In this document: positions 19,096-27,792 of the stretch, piece by piece
How positions within the stretch are numbered: the first letter of the stretch is position 1
How the letters are laid out: each line of letters starts with the position of its first letter
Assembly: GCF_018362975.1 (NCBI RefSeq)
Contig: NZ_CP074371.1
Location: 310,001-374,000, forward strand
Direction: 5' to 3'
DNA from: Nocardia tengchongensis
GTDB lineage: Bacteria > Actinomycetota > Actinomycetes > Mycobacteriales > Mycobacteriaceae
DNA length: 64,000 nucleotides
Program-made: the position numbers and the translations under genes
Notes under the pieces: generated by a model
What the model was told of the DNA's origin: nothing
Database searches by the model: none
The model's input: only the letters and a program-made list of their open reading frames with translations

Positions 19096-20607
19096 ATGCA
19101 CATCGGACCGGGCACCATCATCCGCGGCTACCGCATCGAGCGTGTGCTCGGAGCGGGGGGCATGGGCACGGTGTATCTGGCCAAGCATCCGGAGCTGCCG
19201 CGCTGGGACGCACTCAAGGTGCTCAGCCCGCAGTACAGCCGGGATGCAGAGTATCGGGCTCGCTTCGAACGAGAGGCGAATCTCGCTGCGGCCCTGGATC
19301 ATCCGAACATCGTCGCGATCTACAATCGAGGCGAGGACAATGAACAGCTCTGGATCGCGATGCAGTACGTCAACGGCATCGACGCAGCAGCCGCCGCAGA
19401 GCGGGATCCACGGTCGATCACACCCTGGCGTGCTCTGCACATCGTGACCGAGGTTGGTCGTGGTCTCGACCACGCGCACCGTAGAGGACTACTGCACCGG
19501 GACGTCAAACCCGCGAACTTCCTGCTGTCCATGGGCGACAACGGCGAAGAGCGAGTGCTGCTCACCGATTTCGGTGTCGCCAAGTCCACTGAAGACACCA
19601 ACGAACTCACTCAGGCCGGTGGTTTCGTCGCCACCATCGCCTATGCCTCACCAGAGCAGTTGAGTGGAGAGCGGCTCGACCATCGCGCCGATATCTACAG
19701 TCTTGCGTGCTCGTTCTATCGTCTGCTGACCGGCCAAAATCCCTATCCGGGAACACAGCCGGCCGTGGTGATGATGGGCCACCTGAACGAACCACAGCCG
19801 CGCCCGACAGCGGTCGATCCCACGCTCCCCGCAGCCGTGGACGACGTGATCGCCATCGCCATGGCAAAGAACCCCGCGGACCGATTCGACACCTGCCACG
19901 AGTTCACGACAGCCCTGAAGTCGGCTCTCGAATACGGGGTCACCGGACTGTCAATGGAGACAGTTCCTCACCATCGACCGGCCATTGCAGCCGCAGTACG
20001 CGAGCCAACCGTCTCTGCACCCACGAAACCCGGTACACGCAAAGGCGCTTGGCTCATCGGCGGAGTTGCGGCGACGGTCGTCGCCTTGGCTGCGGGCGTC
20101 GGCGTCTGGGTTACCCAGAACGATTCCTCCACATCGACCTCCCAGGGCGCGATGGCCGACGCTCGCGCGCAGAATCCTGCCTTCATCGGGAAATCCATTG
20201 TTGTCATGGATATCTCGGGCAAGAGTGGTGGATACTCCGCGAATCTGGATATCCAATTGAAGCCGGGGCCCCAAGCGAAGTTCTTCGAGGATCTAGGGTT
20301 CAGCTACAACCCCAACTTCCTTCGCGAAGGCGACGAACCGAACCCTCGCCCCATCAAGGCGGCGTCCGATACCCAGTACAAGGCGCTGACGGCTGTCAAT
20401 AGCGGCTACCTGCTCGCTGTGCGCAGCGACAGCAGTGCAGGCGGTGGAGGTCTGGTGAATCTGCCGGACGCCATCACGTCGACCAAGGCCTCGGTGCTCG
20501 TCCTCGATGACCCCACGGCGGTCGCGGCAATTCGCCAATGGTCGGACAGCTCCGAACAGGTCCTACTCGATAAACTGCTTCCGATACTTCGCAAGAGCGT
20601 CAAGTAG
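19096..20607 (+). CDS. Transmembrane Ser/Thr protein kinase (PknB-like)
   Basis: A 503-residue receptor-type kinase. The catalytic domain (1-275) has the glycine loop GAGGMGTV (19-26), Lys41, catalytic HRDVKPAN (134-141), DFG (158-160) and the SPEQL activation-segment end. A linker leads to one transmembrane helix at about 313-335 (LIGGVAATVVALAAGVGVWV). The roughly 165-residue ectodomain (FIGKSIVVMDISGKSG to the end) has no PASTA repeats and is not a family I recognise. It is third in an operon with two lipoproteins and converges on eccB with a 32 bp gap. A link to envelope sensing or ESX control is plausible but unproven. Confidence 0.93.
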   Translation: MHIGPGTIIRGYRIERVLGAGGMGTVYLAKHPELPRWDALKVLSPQYSRDAEYRARFEREANLAAALDHPNIVAIYNRGEDNEQLWIAMQYVNGIDAAAAAERDPRSITPWRALHIVTEVGRGLDHAHRRGLLHRDVKPANFLLSMGDNGEERVLLTDFGVAKSTEDTNELTQAGGFVATIAYASPEQLSGERLDHRADIYSLACSFYRLLTGQNPYPGTQPAVVMMGHLNEPQPRPTAVDPTLPAAVDDVIAIAMAKNPADRFDTCHEFTTALKSALEYGVTGLSMETVPHHRPAIAAAVREPTVSAPTKPGTRKGAWLIGGVAATVVALAAGVGVWVTQNDSSTSTSQGAMADARAQNPAFIGKSIVVMDISGKSGGYSANLDIQLKPGPQAKFFEDLGFSYNPNFLREGDEPNPRPIKAASDTQYKALTAVNSGYLLAVRSDSSAGGGGLVNLPDAITSTKASVLVLDDPTAVAAIRQWSDSSEQVLLDKLLPILRKSVK

Positions 20608-20639
20608 AACCCGGTTCGTGCACGGGCCGGACCCCTCCC

Positions 20640-22199
20640 TCAGCGAGACGGAAGCGAGTCCCAGCTCTTCTGCGCATCCTCTGAGGACAACATGGGACCG
20701 GGAACGAGGGTACCCAGGATTTCCCAAGGAGCGAGGCGAGGCCGGGCAGCCAATCCGAGGATCTGTGCCGTCTTGGAATCCGGGACACCATAAAGGATTC
20801 CATTGTCCGCAAGGTAGTACAGACCATCGCGCACCGGGCTGCCCGGCTTGATCTTGGTGGCCTGCACGAACTCTCCGGTGGACGGCGGGACAAAGACCCG
20901 GTCGACTCGATCACCAACGGAGCCGTCAGCAGTTGCCAGCGTGACCGAGGTCTGCGAGTCGCTCAGCGGGTAGCGCGTGCCGACCAGCAGCTGAACCGTG
21001 GCCGCGTCTGAGGTGGCCTCGGTGGCATCTGCCTGATCCTTGCCGAGGCCGTTCTTCTTCGCCCAGGTGACGCAGGCGACCGGATTCTCCGCCGCGGATA
21101 TGATTTTCGGTGCGGCGCTCGGGAAGTCATCGACAGGCAGCCCGGGGTTGATCTTGTCGTTTCCGTGCTTCTGCGGGATTCCGGCGATCGCATCCGGCGT
21201 CACGGATACGAAGCCATCGACGTTCTTCTGTGAGCTCGCGAATGTGATGAACTGTGCAGTGAACAACGACACCCGCTGGATGGCGTTGTCTAATACAACG
21301 TACAGATCGGAGCGGCCGGACCCATCCAGTGCCGGAACCTGAATGATGCTGCCGATCTTCACATTGCTCAACCGCCCCTGCGCGAATTCACCCGCATGCG
21401 GGACAGACGGGGCAACCAACGGCGGCACGCTGACAACCGCACCAACCAGGTTCGACGAAATCGGCCGCGCGTTGGACAGATCGAGCACCTGCGAGAGGGC
21501 GCTCTTCGTGACGTCGTCGTTTTCCGGGTTGATCTCGGCGATCTTCCCTTCATAGATCAGATACGTGTGATCCTTCTTCTGGCTGTCAGTCTTCTTCGCC
21601 AGAACAGCAGTCCCCGGACCAGCAGCCTTGATGTGGTCGTTGAGGTTCAGACCTCCGGCGATGACCGTGGTCTCTGCTCCGGTCGACGACGCGGCCCCAC
21701 CGGATGCAGACAGCGGTACCTTGTCGCACAGCGTCCACTGGGATCGGTCGCCTTGGCTGCTGCCAGGCAATGCGGCGGGCACGCCTGGAATTCCGCGGAT
21801 AGGACCGCGGGGAACCGAGTTGAGCTTACTGTCCTTGACCGATGTCGGCGCCTCACTCGTCTGCGAGAGCAGCCGGGCCGACGCCAGATTCAGCGCCGGA
21901 AACAGAGTCATTCTGTTCTTGTCGTCCTTGTCCCGAACGACGACGTATAGGGCACCGCTGTCCTTGCCCATAACGATGTTCGCGTTACCGATCGACCCCT
22001 GGGGCTTGATGAAGGCCATGATGGCCGCGCCCGCCACCACGAGGACCGCGAGGACCGCACCCACCATCAGCGATCGGAACTGCGAACGCATCGGGTCATG
22101 CAGCATGCGTACATCGCGCCGCACCAAAGCATGATCGAGCCGGCGTAGCAGGAATCGGTACCCATTGACCTGGGCACGGGTGGTCAATTGGGCTGGCAC
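20640..22199 (-). CDS. eccB: ESX complex protein EccB
   Basis: EccB is the single-pass subunit whose large periplasmic domain tops the ESX channel. The protein is 519 residues and starts at a GTG with the family-typical PAQLTTRAQVNGYRFLLRR. A transmembrane helix lies at about 46-66 (VGAVLAVLVVAGAAIMAFI). The periplasmic part carries repeat-like modules, a Cys pair (WTLCDKVP, PVACVTWA) and the terminal GILYGVPD motif of the family. It is the last gene of the substrate operon, about 13 kb from the other ecc genes and in the opposite arm. That is unusual compared with compact mycobacterial ESX loci. The frame is intact. Confidence 0.94.
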   Translation of the reverse strand: MPAQLTTRAQVNGYRFLLRRLDHALVRRDVRMLHDPMRSQFRSLMVGAVLAVLVVAGAAIMAFIKPQGSIGNANIVMGKDSGALYVVVRDKDDKNRMTLFPALNLASARLLSQTSEAPTSVKDSKLNSVPRGPIRGIPGVPAALPGSSQGDRSQWTLCDKVPLSASGGAASSTGAETTVIAGGLNLNDHIKAAGPGTAVLAKKTDSQKKDHTYLIYEGKIAEINPENDDVTKSALSQVLDLSNARPISSNLVGAVVSVPPLVAPSVPHAGEFAQGRLSNVKIGSIIQVPALDGSGRSDLYVVLDNAIQRVSLFTAQFITFASSQKNVDGFVSVTPDAIAGIPQKHGNDKINPGLPVDDFPSAAPKIISAAENPVACVTWAKKNGLGKDQADATEATSDAATVQLLVGTRYPLSDSQTSVTLATADGSVGDRVDRVFVPPSTGEFVQATKIKPGSPVRDGLYYLADNGILYGVPDSKTAQILGLAARPRLAPWEILGTLVPGPMLSSEDAQKSWDSLPSR

Positions 22200-22316
22200 T
22201 AACCAAATCCTCCGTCGAACCGGGAACTGCGGGTAGATAGATTACTGGCGTCAGCAGACGACAGCGCACCCTCCAGGCGGAGGAGTGCGCTGTCGCGAGC
22301 GGCACCTGCGTATTCG

Positions 22317-22649
22317 CTAACCGAAGGACTGGCCGACCTTGGCGTCGGCGGCGAGGGCGTTGTGCAGCGCATTTTCGACCGCGGTGGCAACAGCATCAAG
22401 AGTCGACAGGCACTTGTTGGCGTACGCCTTGTCCCAGTCGGACTTCGCGGCAACGACGGCCTCCAGGGCACCATTCTCAGCGCCGCTGTTCGGGTCCGAC
22501 CACGCCTGCTTCAGCTTCTCACAAGCCTGCCCCAGGTCGCTGGAGGTATCGATCGGGGCGGTCCCGTCGCCGGCAACAGCGACCAGGTCGCGGTGATACT
22601 GGCGCAGAGTCTCCACAAGGTGGGTCATCTGATTCTTGTCGTAAAGCAT
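22317..22649 (-). CDS. WXG100-superfamily ESX substrate
   Basis: A 110-residue helical protein of the size expected for Esx proteins. The ATG at 22649 follows AAGGA. The chain is predicted to form two helices around a turn with KQAWSDPNSGAENGAL near the middle, which is a loose W-x-D/G version of the WXG turn. It pairs with the WXG100 gene just upstream (47 bp gap) and presumably forms the exported heterodimer, like EsxA/EsxB. The C-terminal tail ends AKVGQSFG. The family call rests on size, helicity and position. Confidence 0.7.
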   Translation of the reverse strand: MLYDKNQMTHLVETLRQYHRDLVAVAGDGTAPIDTSSDLGQACEKLKQAWSDPNSGAENGALEAVVAAKSDWDKAYANKCLSTLDAVATAVENALHNALAADAKVGQSFG

Positions 22650-22696
22650 GTCGTTCCTTTGCAAGTATCGGAAGGTTGAGTGGGCGTGCGCCGCTC

Positions 22697-22999
22697 TTAC
22701 CCGAGGTTCGTGAGGGCCTTCGAGAACTCGTCCTGGTTGGAGATGTCAACGTTCGAGAAAACGTCGGTTCCCGCGCCGACCTTCTTCTCGAAGTCATCCA
22801 GCGCCCGGTTCAGAGCCTGGGACTCGTCGTCCCACGCCACCGCCGCCGCCTGGAAGGAGTTGGCCGCGTCACCGGCAAAGCCCTTCTTGGAGTTGTCCAC
22901 CGTGTCGGTGATCTTCTTCAGAACGTCCTTGATCGAGGCGACCACGTCGGCCATGTGCGACTGCGCCGCCTTCGCGATTTCCGCTTCATTTGCAACCAT
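22697..22999 (-). CDS. WXG100-superfamily ESX substrate (Esx-like)
   Basis: A 100-residue all-helical protein (IAKAAQSHMADVVASIKDVL, then WDDESQALNRALDDFEKKVG). The usual WXG turn is replaced by VAWDDE, preceded by a helix with FAGDAANSFQAAA. Size, the place between EspG and EccB, and the Esx partner downstream mark it as one half of an Esx pair. The start ATG 22999 is chosen over an upstream start because AAAAGG lies at acceptable spacing and no family protein has the longer N-terminus. Confidence 0.75.
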   Translation of the reverse strand: MVANEAEIAKAAQSHMADVVASIKDVLKKITDTVDNSKKGFAGDAANSFQAAAVAWDDESQALNRALDDFEKKVGAGTDVFSNVDISNQDEFSKALTNLG

Positions 23000-23092
23000 C
23001 GTCTGTACCTTGCCTTTTGTTCGGAATGGATAGAGGCGATGCGTTGCGCACCACCGGTTCGGGGTTGAACAGCTGCACAAGTCACGCGGGAC

Positions 23093-23881
23093 TCACGACA
23101 GCCACCTCCCCCCGGGCAGCGAGTCGATCAGTGTTGAAATCGACTGCGCGATACGGTGATCACTGCCCGGTGTCAGCGTGGACCAGAGTTGCTGGTCCGG
23201 GGCGACCCCCGGTGCGGCCACGATGCGGCCCCGTGCGGTGTCGTAGACAGCGACGGCTCCGGGCGATCGGTCTGTGAGGCCGTCGGCGTAGGCGTAGGCC
23301 ACGATTTCGGCGTAGGCGTGAGTGGCTGAGAGGGCGAGGCCGTAGGCGGTGGCGTCGGTGTCGGGGACGCCCAGGCTGTAGACGGTGCTCGCGTAGTCTT
23401 CGGAAGTTGTTGCGGCGTTGAGGCGTTCGGCCAGGTCTGCCGATTCGGCGCTGAAAGCGGCCAGGTCGGCGGGCGGGCAGGGGCCGAGGGCGTCTAGTAG
23501 AGGGCGGGATAGGGAGGTCCCGGAGCCGTCGGACCACAGGGGGTGGAGGTCTAGCGTGTCGCCGCGGCGGATGGCCATGGCGTGGTGTTCGGCTCGGCGG
23601 GCCACACAGACGCGGATGAGGCCGTCGGTGGTGTGGACCCGCATGGCTAGCTCGCGGTCGGGCTGGGATAGAACGAAAAGGGCTGTCGCAGTGTCGGTGT
23701 CAACGTCGCCGTGGGCGTCGACGATGCGGCGGGCACGTAGGTCGGCGCGGGCTAGTTCCTGCGCCTGCTCCCACTCCTGGTAGGAATCCTGGCGCGGGCC
23801 GATGGATAGCACCAGGGGCAGGGTTTGCACCCCTAGATGTCCGGCGAGTGCGATCATTCCGTCGTTGGTGAGGGTCGTCAT
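23093..23881 (-). CDS. ESX secretion chaperone EspG
   Basis: EspG proteins are cytosolic chaperones that bind the tip of PE-PPE heterodimers and are released by EccA. The protein is 262 residues, the usual EspG length. It contains typical features: TNDGMIALAGHLGVQTLPLV at the start, RRAEHHAMAIRRGDTLDL in the middle, and the C-terminal GRIVAAPGVAPDQQLWSTLTPGSDHRIA. Its ATG overlaps the stop of the PPE gene by 4 nt, so chaperone and cargo are translationally coupled. A second EspG at 27793 suggests separate cargo sets. Confidence 0.88.
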   Translation of the reverse strand: MTTLTNDGMIALAGHLGVQTLPLVLSIGPRQDSYQEWEQAQELARADLRARRIVDAHGDVDTDTATALFVLSQPDRELAMRVHTTDGLIRVCVARRAEHHAMAIRRGDTLDLHPLWSDGSGTSLSRPLLDALGPCPPADLAAFSAESADLAERLNAATTSEDYASTVYSLGVPDTDATAYGLALSATHAYAEIVAYAYADGLTDRSPGAVAVYDTARGRIVAAPGVAPDQQLWSTLTPGSDHRIAQSISTLIDSLPGGRWLS

Positions 23882-24912
23882 GAGGACGCCTCCGCACGAC
23901 TTCCGGAATCCGCTGCGGCCGCAGCCTTCTCGGTGCCCGAACTACCGGCGTTGAAGGCGATGTCGACGGGTGCGCGTTGCGCGGCGGGGTCGATGCCGCC
24001 GAGGACGGCGGGTGCGACCTGCATGCCGGAGGTGAGGCCCAGCTCGGCATCACCCGCGGGCGCGCCCACGAGTCCGGCGCGGGGGGTGTGCTCCTCGTCG
24101 TTGTCCTGCCCGGCGCCACCCATGGCGGTCGGCGCCATCGCGGTGCCGCCCTGCTGGACCGTAACCGGCTGTACCACAACGCGTTGCGTGGTGGTTTCCT
24201 TGGCCTCGACGGCGGAGGTCCGCATCTGGGTCACCGGCATCGGCGGCAGGTTGAGCGAGCCGAGCGACAGGGACGGCAGCGAGGGCATCGCCGGTGTCGT
24301 CACTTCCGGCGTCTCGACCGGCGTGGCCGGTTGCTCGGTGGGTGTCAGCCCGGCGGTCACCTGCGGCGGCGCCTGATGCTCCCACGGCTTGGCCAGCGAT
24401 TCGGTGGCGGCTTCGTAGGTCCGCATCACCCGCGCGGCTTCGGCTTTCGCCTTCTCGACGTCGGTTTCGGTTCCGGCCAGCCCGCCGAGCAACGGCAGTC
24501 CGCCGGCCAGGCCGAGCTGCTGCATAAGCTGCTGAATGTCCTTCAGCTTCTCGACCTCGTCGACATTGGGCATCGCCAGCTTCGCGATTTCGTATGCGGC
24601 CGCGTGCGTTTCGGCCTGTGCGGCATTGCCGGCCGCCGCCGACGCGGATGCGCCGAGCCAGTCCCGCAAGGCTCGGATACGTTCGATGAACGGCCCGCTG
24701 TTCTTGGATTCCCAAGCACTGTCGAGGATTACGAGGATTCGCTCGTACTCCACGGCGGCCGCCGCGAAACCCGCGCTCAATCGCGTCCACGCGAGACCGG
24801 CTTCGGCGGCCGGGATGGCACCGGCCCCCGTCACCAGGTCACGCGCCAGCTGCTCGGGCGGCCGGGATTCCCAAACCGTCTCGGTGAAGCCGGGTTTCGT
24901 CGGTTCCAGCAT
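23878..24912 (-). CDS. PPE-family ESX substrate
   Basis: A 344-residue protein with a helical N-terminal PPE-type domain. The domain begins GFTETVWESRPPEQLARDL, where the proline pair marks the PPE signature, and continues WTRLSAGFAAAAVEYERIL. Residues about 180-344 are a Pro/Thr/Ala-rich tail of low complexity with the blocks LPSLSLGSLNLPPMP and DNDEEHTPRAGLVG. The preceding gene encodes its likely PE partner (16 bp away) and the following gene its EspG. The complex would be exported by the EccC motor. The acidic DEEHTPRAGLV block resembles tails of two other substrates in the window. Confidence 0.85.
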   Translation of the reverse strand: MLEPTKPGFTETVWESRPPEQLARDLVTGAGAIPAAEAGLAWTRLSAGFAAAAVEYERILVILDSAWESKNSGPFIERIRALRDWLGASASAAAGNAAQAETHAAAYEIAKLAMPNVDEVEKLKDIQQLMQQLGLAGGLPLLGGLAGTETDVEKAKAEAARVMRTYEAATESLAKPWEHQAPPQVTAGLTPTEQPATPVETPEVTTPAMPSLPSLSLGSLNLPPMPVTQMRTSAVEAKETTTQRVVVQPVTVQQGGTAMAPTAMGGAGQDNDEEHTPRAGLVGAPAGDAELGLTSGMQVAPAVLGGIDPAAQRAPVDIAFNAGSSGTEKAAAAADSGSRAEASS

Positions 24913-24928
24913 CGAGAACGTGTTCCGC

Positions 24929-25243
24929 TCAGCCGGCGAAGCCGAGGACGGACTGCTCCTCGACCTTTCCGAAGGCGTCGAACTGGCTGCGCAGCGTGGC
25001 GGCGAGGTTGCGTAGCTCGCTGACGCCGTCGCTACCGGAGTTCACGAACGACGCGGCCACCGCGTTGAGGGTCTGCGCGGCGCGCACCGACACCTCGTCC
25101 GCACCGGCGGACGCGAAGTCGAGCTTGACCCCTTCGACGCCCAGCCCGTTGGCGATCCGGTCGGCGAGCGCGTCCAGCTGGGCCGCGGCGTCGCGTGCGG
25201 TCGAGGCGTCGAAGCGCAGACCGTCGAATGCGTTGGTGCTCAT
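24929..25243 (-). CDS. PE-type ESX substrate
   Basis: A 104-residue helical-hairpin protein starting at ATG 25243 (CAGGAGG upstream). Key blocks are LRFDASTARDAAAQLDALADRI and GADEVSVRAAQTLNAVAASF; the GADEVS turn is the PE-domain hallmark. It precedes the PPE gene by 16 bp and should form the PE-PPE dimer. The paralogue at 60034 shares VRFDAETVLSAAAGLEAMADR and GSDEVSLAAADTL. Confidence 0.88.
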   Translation of the reverse strand: MSTNAFDGLRFDASTARDAAAQLDALADRIANGLGVEGVKLDFASAGADEVSVRAAQTLNAVAASFVNSGSDGVSELRNLAATLRSQFDAFGKVEEQSVLGFAG

Positions 25244-25277
25244 GCCAATCCTCCTGTGTCCCCTGGCGTTTGCAGTT

Positions 25278-26612
25278 TTAGAGTGTGAGCGCCTTGTCCG
25301 GCGGCTCTTCGATGGCTTCGATCGCGCCGACCACGGGCAGCACCACGCCTTCGATGACGCCAACCACCTCATCGCCGTGCGCTCCGGTGACCAGACCCGA
25401 ACGGTCCGAGGTCGATTCCTCGTCTGCAGCCCCGGCCCGGCCCGCGGCGCCCGCACCGGTCATACCCGGCGAGGTGGTCGCGGTGGTGCGGCCGTTCGGC
25501 TCGGTGACCGTCTTAGGCACACCGGCCCCGGACGTGACCTCACCCGTCGGAATCCGGCTGCTGCCCAACGTGTTAGCCGGAGTCGTGGAGGTCGGCACAC
25601 CGCCGCCGAGCAGGGTGGCGAGCGGGCTGCCGCCGCCACCGTCGGTCTTGGTGCCGTCCGGGTTGTCGGTCTTCTTGGCGTCGTCGGTCTTGGTCGGGTT
25701 GGTGTTCGACGGCGTCGTGGTGGTCTTGTTGGTGTTGTTGTTCGTATTGGTGTTGTTGCTGTTGCTCAGCGCCGAGCTGATGTCGCTGACACCGGTGGAG
25801 ACCACCGACGCGCCCTTCTCGACCACCTTCTCCGCGACCGTCGGCGCGACGCTGGCCACGGGCTGCAGTGCGGTGCCGACCATGTTCACCAGCGTCCCGA
25901 TATTGGACGCGATCGGCGCGCCCGCGATCATGATCTTCGTTCCGGCCGCGGCGATATCGGCGGTGCTACCCGCGAGCTGCAGGCTGGTCTTGGCCGCGAT
26001 GGCCATCCCGGCATTGATCGTCTCGGTGGCGGTGGCGATCAGCCACGGCAGGCCGGCGGGCGTCATGATCAACGCCATCGCACCCGTCACCTGCGCGATG
26101 AATTGCGTGATGAGGGCGGACATCTCGGTATAGCCCTCACCCACGATGGCCTCGGCGGCGATCAGGATGCCATGCTGCTGCGCCCCCTGCGCAGCGACCT
26201 CGCCGCTCTGCGCCTCGACCGCGTGGCTCTTGTCCTGGGCGGCGGTCGCGGCGTCCCCGGTCCAGGTGTTCATGACCTTGTCCGTGGCCGACTTGCTGGC
26301 CGACGTCGCGGAGGTCAGCGCGCTGATCAGCGAGGTCAGAATGGTCGCCGGATTGAAACCGCTGTTACTCAGGCTGCCGGTCCCGAAGGACTGCAACAGG
26401 CTCATGACCGGCTGGATCAGCGTGGTCGGATCGATGGTCGGCAGCGTGGGCAGCTGCAGCCCCGACAGATCCGGCAAGGTGATCGCCGGAATCTGCGGCA
26501 GCTGCGGTAATCCCATGTGGCTCAATACATCCGTGACCGGCGTATCGAGGAATGGACCGATCGGACTCCCGCGAAGCTCGTCCAGAACGGTCGGATTCGG
26601 CGAAGAGGTCAC
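25278..26612 (-). CDS. Large ESX-associated substrate, helical with disordered tail
   Basis: A 444-residue protein not belonging to a named family that I recognise. Residues 1-70 are rich in Leu-Pro (GLPQLPQIPAITLPDL). Residues 85-240 are Ala/Thr-rich helices with a WXG-like TWTGDAATAAQ turn. Residues 270-400 are Asn/Thr/Gly-rich and likely disordered. The tail reads SGLVTGAHGDEVVGVIEG. The paralogue at 60402 keeps the Leu-Pro head, a SWQGAGATGAA turn and the LVTAEHGDEVVG tail. Its ATG overlaps the stop of the EspC-like gene by 4 nt, so the two are probably co-exported. It could be an EspA-like partner of the EspC-like protein. Confidence 0.7.
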   Translation of the reverse strand: MTSSPNPTVLDELRGSPIGPFLDTPVTDVLSHMGLPQLPQIPAITLPDLSGLQLPTLPTIDPTTLIQPVMSLLQSFGTGSLSNSGFNPATILTSLISALTSATSASKSATDKVMNTWTGDAATAAQDKSHAVEAQSGEVAAQGAQQHGILIAAEAIVGEGYTEMSALITQFIAQVTGAMALIMTPAGLPWLIATATETINAGMAIAAKTSLQLAGSTADIAAAGTKIMIAGAPIASNIGTLVNMVGTALQPVASVAPTVAEKVVEKGASVVSTGVSDISSALSNSNNTNTNNNTNKTTTTPSNTNPTKTDDAKKTDNPDGTKTDGGGGSPLATLLGGGVPTSTTPANTLGSSRIPTGEVTSGAGVPKTVTEPNGRTTATTSPGMTGAGAAGRAGAADEESTSDRSGLVTGAHGDEVVGVIEGVVLPVVGAIEAIEEPPDKALTL

Positions 26613-26923
26613 AGCACCGACGATAGGAAACTGGCTGCCGAGGTGACCTCATTGGCCCCGTACGCACCCACCGCCGCATACGCCGTGGTGGCGGTATTCG
26701 CGTGCACCGCGGCGATCTCCGCGGACGACATCAGGAAGTTGCCCTGCGCCACCGCGAACGCCGCCAGAAATTCCTGGCCGATCAGCCCGAAAACCGGAAC
26801 CGCCTGCGCCAGTGCGGTACCCACATCCGCGGCCGCCGCCCCCGCGACCTGCGCGGCAATCCCCGCCTTCTCGGTTCCGTACGCCAGGATGGGCGGAAAA
26901 TCCGCCGCCACATGATCACCCAT
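26609..26923 (-). CDS. EspC-like / DUF2580-type ESX target
   Basis: A 104-residue helical protein. The ATG at 26923 has GGGAGG at proper spacing; a GTG 15 nt upstream is less likely because it would cover that site. Conserved blocks are VPVFGLIGQEFLAAFAVAQGN and AAVHANTATTAYAAVGAYGANE, the second close to EspC-type type VII targets. The paralogue at 61658 keeps VPVFGLIGQDFLLSYAGAQGN almost unchanged. It is translationally coupled to the large substrate downstream. Confidence 0.8.
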   Translation of the reverse strand: MGDHVAADFPPILAYGTEKAGIAAQVAGAAAADVGTALAQAVPVFGLIGQEFLAAFAVAQGNFLMSSAEIAAVHANTATTAYAAVGAYGANEVTSAASFLSSVL

Positions 26924-27031
26924 CAGTGTCCCTCCCACTACCTATGATCTTGCTCAGACTACAAGCACGAAATTTCTTGTGCCAGACCGCAACATGCAAA
27001 CTCTGGCGCAAACTTCTGTTAACAGTCCGGC

Positions 27032-27331
27032 CTACCCGGCCATCTCCTCATTGAACCGATCCACGATCTCGGCCCGCCGCTCGAACGCCCGCCGCGCCGC
27101 CTGCGCCGCCGTCGTCACCACGGCCTGCTCGAACTCCGAAGGCGTCATCCGCGACACCGCGCTGGTGAACTGCAAGTCCTTCAGCGCCCCGTTCCCGTCC
27201 ACCTCCGCGGTCACGGCCCCGTTCTCCGAGGTCTCCCGCCCCCGAACAGCCGCCATCTGATCCGCCAAGTCCTGAAACCGATACAGCTGCCGCCGCACCT
27301 GCTCCTGCAACTCATCCATCGACGAAACCAC
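27032..27331 (-). CDS. YbaB/EbfC-family protein
   Basis: A 99-residue protein. I prefer the GTG at 27331, directly after a GAGGGGGG ribosome site, over the TTG at 27361. A leading helix (MDELQEQVRRQLYRFQDLADQ) is followed by the two-strand core GAVTAEVDGNGALKDLQFTS and a C-terminal helix, as in YbaB/EbfC. Members bind DNA in other bacteria; inside actinobacterial type VII operons they are common but of uncertain role. The second ESX block (60-64 kb) has no equivalent gene in this position. Confidence 0.82.
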   Translation of the reverse strand: MVSSMDELQEQVRRQLYRFQDLADQMAAVRGRETSENGAVTAEVDGNGALKDLQFTSAVSRMTPSEFEQAVVTTAAQAARRAFERRAEIVDRFNEEMAG

Positions 27332-27342
27332 GAGCCCCCCTC

Positions 27343-27708
27343 TCACACGGACCTGAGCCAACTCTGCGGCTCAGTATCGTAGTCCTGCTCCTCGACAATC
27401 TCCTGCCGAGCAACATCCGCCTCGGTGGGAAGCCCGGTCCTGGCGAGGCCGGCCGCATCCAACCCGGCCTCCTCCAACTGCTTCCGCAGCGCGAGCCCGG
27501 CCCGATTGGCAGCCTTCTGACAAAGCCGCAAAACCTCCCCGGCCAGCTGCGCCGGATCCCGATGCAACTCAGCCGATTCGACCTTCACGGCGAGCGGCAA
27601 CCCTTGATTGGTCGTCCGCACCCGAATCGACCCAGACGTATTGGCAACAACCAGCGAGGCCCAATCCCCCTCACCAGCGCCAGAACTGACTGCCCCCGGC
27701 TCAGTCAC
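27343..27708 (-). CDS. EspH-like ESX chaperone
   Basis: A 121-residue protein starting at GTG with GGGAGGGAG upstream. The order of blocks follows mycobacterial EspH: VANTSGSIRVRTTNQGLPLA aligns with the EspH VTNPQGSVSVST strand region, then QLAGEVLRLCQKAANRAG, and finally GLPTEADVARQEIVEEQDYD aligns with the EspH LPTPEEA tail. EspH acts as a cytosolic helper for ESX-1 substrates. It also resembles the YbaB fold, so a YbaB-like label is possible. It lies between EspG and YbaB genes in the operon. Confidence 0.72.
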   Translation of the reverse strand: MTEPGAVSSGAGEGDWASLVVANTSGSIRVRTTNQGLPLAVKVESAELHRDPAQLAGEVLRLCQKAANRAGLALRKQLEEAGLDAAGLARTGLPTEADVARQEIVEEQDYDTEPQSWLRSV

Positions 27709-27792
27709 GGCGAACTCCCTCCCAGTTAGCTAAGCGTATGAGTACCATAGGCCACTTCGGTGCGACAAGAACATTTCGCTCTGCTGATGCGA

